Positions 61,254 through 64,000 of a DNA stretch of 64,000 nt are shown piece by piece. The stretch is taken from the NCBI RefSeq assembly GCF_003202235.1, contig NZ_MASU01000018.1:50057-114056 (forward strand), written 5' to 3'. The translations under genes and the position numbers were made by a program. Each line of letters begins with the position of its first letter. Position 1 is the first letter of the stretch. The DNA comes from Prauserella flavalba. Its GTDB lineage: Bacteria; Actinomycetota; Actinomycetes; Mycobacteriales; Pseudonocardiaceae. The notes under the pieces were generated by a model. It had not been told where the DNA came from. It did no database searches and saw nothing but the letters and a program-made list of their open reading frames with translations.

Positions 61254-62636
61254 CTACTCGGCCAGTGCCTTCTCGTCCAGTTCCTTCTGTTCGGCGCCGC
61301 GCATGAAGAACCAGTTGACGACCCACAGCAGGAGGCCGACCGCGAGCAGGATCAGCGCCACGACGTAGTCCCTCGCGGGACGGCCCGACAGCGGGCTCGC
61401 CAGGTAGATGCAGAAGATCGCCGCCAGCACCGGGATCACCGTCGGTGCCCTGAAGTGCTTGTGCTCCACCTTCTCCTTGCGCAGCACCAGTACGGCGATG
61501 TTGACGATGGCGAACACGGCCAGCAGCAGCAGCGCCGTGGTGCCACCGAGCACGCTGATGTCCACGGTGGACACGAGCACGATCGCGATGGCGCTGGTGA
61601 ACAGGATCGCCACCCACGGGCTGCGGCGGAACGGGTGCACGACGCCGAGCTGCTTGGGGATGATGCGCTCGTTGGCCATGCCGTAGATGAGCCTGCTCGC
61701 CATGAGCATGTTGATCAGCGCGGAGTTGATCACCGCGAAGAGGCCGATCGCGGAGAAGATCTCCCTGGGCATGCCGGGGGCGCCGATGTCGATGACCTTG
61801 AGCAGCGCGCTGCTCTCGGCGGCCTCCAGTTCGTTCGCGGGCACCAGCAGCGACGACGTCACCGACACGAGGATGTAGATCGTGGCCGCGATGACCATGC
61901 CCCACAGCATCGCCTTCGGGAAGATCCGCACCGGATCCTTGCATTCCTCGGCCATGTTCACCGAGTCCTCGAAGCCGACCATCGCGAAGAAGGCCAGCGA
62001 CGTGGCCGAGGTGATGGCCACGAGCCAGGTCTGGTCCTGGGTGTTGAACTCGACCAGCCGCGACGGCTCGCCGTCCCCGTTGAGGACCGCCCACACGCCG
62101 ACCCCGATGATGATCAGCAGGCCCGCCAGCTCGATGCACGTGAGCACCACGTTGGTGGTGACCGACTCCTTGACGCCTCGGAAGTTGATCGCGGCGAGCA
62201 TGAGGATGAACAGGATCGCCACGAGCGGCATCGGCGAGGTGATGAACTCGGCGAGGTAGGTCTCGCCGAACGCGACCGCCGCCGACGACGCCGACGTGAT
62301 GCCGGAGCACATCACCGCGAAGGCCACGAGGAACGTGAGGATGCGGATGCGGAAGGCGCGGTTGGCGTACAGCGCGGCCCCCGCCGCCTTCGGGTACTTG
62401 CCCACGAGCTCCAGGTAGCTGAAGGCGGTCATGAACGCGACGATGAACGCCAGCAGGAACGGCAGCCACAGCGCGCCGCCGACGCGACCGGCCACCTGGC
62501 CAGTGAGCGCGTACACCCCGGTGCCGATGATGTCGCCGACCACGAAGAAGAGAAGAAGCTTCGAACCCATGACCCTGCGCAGCGCAGGTTGCCCGCTGCC
62601 CGAGGTGCCGGGAGCCGTCGTTGTCGCATCCGCCAT
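61254..62636 (-). CDS. APC family amino acid permease
   Basis: A 460-residue transporter with about 12 membrane helices. The first unwound helix GDIIGTGVYALTGQVAGRVG binds the substrate amino acid in this family; FFAMVGFEDSVNMAEECKDP is the helix 6-7 region and MANERIIPKQLGVVHPFRRS the loop after helix 8. It resembles APC/cationic amino acid-type permeases; specificity is unknown. ATG 62636 gives a short cytoplasmic N-terminus. An ATG seven codons upstream is possible. The MFS gene lies 57 nt upstream in the same direction. Confidence 0.92.
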   Translation of the reverse strand: MADATTTAPGTSGSGQPALRRVMGSKLLLFFVVGDIIGTGVYALTGQVAGRVGGALWLPFLLAFIVAFMTAFSYLELVGKYPKAAGAALYANRAFRIRILTFLVAFAVMCSGITSASSAAVAFGETYLAEFITSPMPLVAILFILMLAAINFRGVKESVTTNVVLTCIELAGLLIIIGVGVWAVLNGDGEPSRLVEFNTQDQTWLVAITSATSLAFFAMVGFEDSVNMAEECKDPVRIFPKAMLWGMVIAATIYILVSVTSSLLVPANELEAAESSALLKVIDIGAPGMPREIFSAIGLFAVINSALINMLMASRLIYGMANERIIPKQLGVVHPFRRSPWVAILFTSAIAIVLVSTVDISVLGGTTALLLLAVFAIVNIAVLVLRKEKVEHKHFRAPTVIPVLAAIFCIYLASPLSGRPARDYVVALILLAVGLLLWVVNWFFMRGAEQKELDEKALAE

Positions 62637-62693
62637 GCGGCGAGTGTGCCGCATCACGTGGGTGACGGAAACACCAGCATGCCTAGCGTTGTG

Positions 62694-63989
62694 TTAAGAC
62701 TTCGCCCGCTCGTCCGCGGCCGCCCGGTAGTACCAGAAGGCGGGCAGGAGCAGGGTCGCCACGATGACGAGAACGATCACGAGCAGGCCACCGCCCGTTG
62801 CGGCGACCGCGGTGCCGGTGCCCGCCGCGACCCAGCCGTGCGTGAGGTCGGCGATGCGCGGCCCGCCGGCGACGACCACGGTGAACGCCCCCTGCGTCCG
62901 GCCCCGCATCTCGTCGGTCGCGGCGGACTGCAGGATCGCCATGCGGTAGATCGCGCTCACCATGTCGGCGGCACCGGCGATCGCGAGGAACACCACCGCG
63001 AGCCACAGCGACCGCGCAAGCCCGAAACCGGCGACGGCCGCGCCCCAGACGCAGATCGCCACCACGACGGCGACGCCGTGCCTGCGCACGCGGCTGACCC
63101 AGCCCGAGGTGAGCGTGATCAGCATGGCGCCCACCGGGATCGCGGCGTACAACCAGCCCAGCGCGAGTCCGCCGCCCGGCGGGTCGCCGAACGTGCGCTC
63201 GGCCATCTCGGGGAACAACGCGCGCGGCATCCCGGCGACCATCGCGACGATGTCCACGACGAACGAGGCCAGTAGCACCTTCTGCGCGGCCATGTAGCGG
63301 AAGCCGTCGACGATGTCGCGCAGCCCGGCCCTGCGCACCTGACCGGACAGCGGCGGCAACGGCGGCAGCCGCCACACCGCCCACAGCACCACCACGAGCG
63401 CGACGGTGTCGACGAGGTACAGAGTGGACAATCCGACCACCGGCATGAGCGCGCCGGCGGCCAGCGGGCCGAACACGGCGCCGAAGGTGTTCATCGTGCC
63501 GGTGAGAGCTGCCGCGGAGGGCAGCAGGTGCTCGGGCACCAGCCGGGCGACCACGGCGTTGCGGGTGGGCATGTTGACCGCGAAGAACGCCTGGTTCACG
63601 GCGAGCAGACCGAGTACGAGCCACACGGAGTTCAGCTCGAGGAACGCCTGCGCCCACAGCACCGCCGCGGTGAGCGCGATGCCGGTGTTGGAGACGATCA
63701 GCAGTTTGCGGCGGTCGACGGTGTCGGCGATCGCGCCGCCCCACAGGCCGAAGACGAGCAGGGGCACGAGCCCGAACGCGCCGGTCAGCCCGACGTAGGC
63801 CGACGAGCCGGTGATGTCGAAGACCTGCTTCGGCACGGCGACCGCGGTGAGCTGGCTGCCGATGGCGGTGACCATCGAGCTGACCCACAGCCTGCGGAAA
63901 CCGGCGATCCGCAGCGGACGGCCGTCGACGACGATCGAACCGAGGAGCCTGCGCCCTCTCGACGGGGCCTCCTCGGTTCGATCGCTCAC
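62694..63989 (-). CDS. MFS transporter (EntS/MFS_3-like exporter)
   Basis: A 431-residue protein with 12 hydrophobic helices: FRRLWVSSMVTAIGSQLTAV, then LTGAFGLVPLLVFGLWGGAI, then ADTVDRRKLLIVSN (motif A), and in the second half DEMRGRTQGAFTVVVAGGPR. The first half, with VPEHLLPSAAALTGTMNTFG, is typical of the MFS_3/EntS group that exports siderophores and drugs. GTG 63989 is 11 bases from the window end, so its promoter cannot be judged. An isochorismate synthase gene occurs in the window, but 24 kb away, so a siderophore link is speculative. Confidence 0.92.
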   Translation of the reverse strand: MSDRTEEAPSRGRRLLGSIVVDGRPLRIAGFRRLWVSSMVTAIGSQLTAVAVPKQVFDITGSSAYVGLTGAFGLVPLLVFGLWGGAIADTVDRRKLLIVSNTGIALTAAVLWAQAFLELNSVWLVLGLLAVNQAFFAVNMPTRNAVVARLVPEHLLPSAAALTGTMNTFGAVFGPLAAGALMPVVGLSTLYLVDTVALVVVLWAVWRLPPLPPLSGQVRRAGLRDIVDGFRYMAAQKVLLASFVVDIVAMVAGMPRALFPEMAERTFGDPPGGGLALGWLYAAIPVGAMLITLTSGWVSRVRRHGVAVVVAICVWGAAVAGFGLARSLWLAVVFLAIAGAADMVSAIYRMAILQSAATDEMRGRTQGAFTVVVAGGPRIADLTHGWVAAGTGTAVAATGGGLLVIVLVIVATLLLPAFWYYRAAADERAKS

Positions 63990-64000
63990 GACTATTTAGC

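Overview
The window is high-GC DNA from an actinomycete, most likely a member of the Pseudonocardiaceae (Amycolatopsis/Saccharomonospora/Prauserella type). This is inferred from mycothiol metabolism (S-hydroxymethylmycothiol dehydrogenase), an actinobacterial integration host factor, a KstR-type sterol operator, many leaderless promoters, and a family of long AAGGCCACCTT hairpins at gene ends. It looks like ordinary chromosome. There is no rRNA, tRNA, CRISPR array or insertion sequence that I can support.

Region 1 (1-10.3 kb): a cut-off DUF262 (GmrSD-like) protein, a cation/proton antiporter broken by two frameshifts, a flavin-type oxidase, a DrrAB-like drug exporter convergent with a large SARP/AfsR-type regulator, a streptogramin-lyase (Vgb) homologue, an epoxide hydrolase and a YCII protein. 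Region 2 (10.4-21 kb): an M48 protease divergent from a myeloperoxidase-like heme peroxidase, a stand-alone LuxR HTH, a Tat-exported GH78 alpha-L-rhamnosidase, an SRPBCC protein/hydrolase pair, RecQ and DedA. Region 3 (21-23.2 kb): a small secreted chaplin/rodlin-like protein with an upstream CRP-type site, a TetR and an SGNH hydrolase.

Region 4 (23.2-30.4 kb) is the most interesting part. The PAPS-synthesis operon cysD-cysNC-cysQ lies divergent from an NTF2-like gene, followed by a DUF1214-SDR-sulfotransferase operon. Two KstR-type boxes sit on the promoters of cysD and of the DUF1214 gene with identical geometry, which suggests sterol-controlled PAPS supply feeding a dedicated sulfotransferase.

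Region 5 (30.4-43.9 kb): an aminotransferase, an XRE-type regulator, a DtxR-family regulator, an acyl-CoA catabolic set (enoyl-CoA hydratase, acyl-CoA ligase, TetR, acyl-CoA dehydrogenase), a phosphopantetheinyl transferase with isochorismate synthase, mIHF, a FadD ligase, a thioesterase and a secreted C39-like peptidase. Region 6 (43.9-51.8 kb): mycothiol-dependent formaldehyde dehydrogenase, a YGSN-motif protein, an AGPS-like flavoprotein/TetR/GlpD set and a NatAB-type exporter. Region 7 (51.9-64 kb): a secreted 5'-nucleotidase, citrate synthase, a PfkB kinase, a TetR/acyl-CoA dehydrogenase pair, amidohydrolase, aldose epimerase, an LmrA-type TetR followed by a truncated metallo-beta-lactamase remnant, an amino acid permease and an MFS exporter.

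Three architectural features recur. Seventeen start codons are preceded at 6-8 nt by a TANNNT -10 element (leaderless transcripts). Gene ends carry long hairpins, several of which contain stop codons or C-terminal codons. Two intergenic arrays share the same 21-bp unit.
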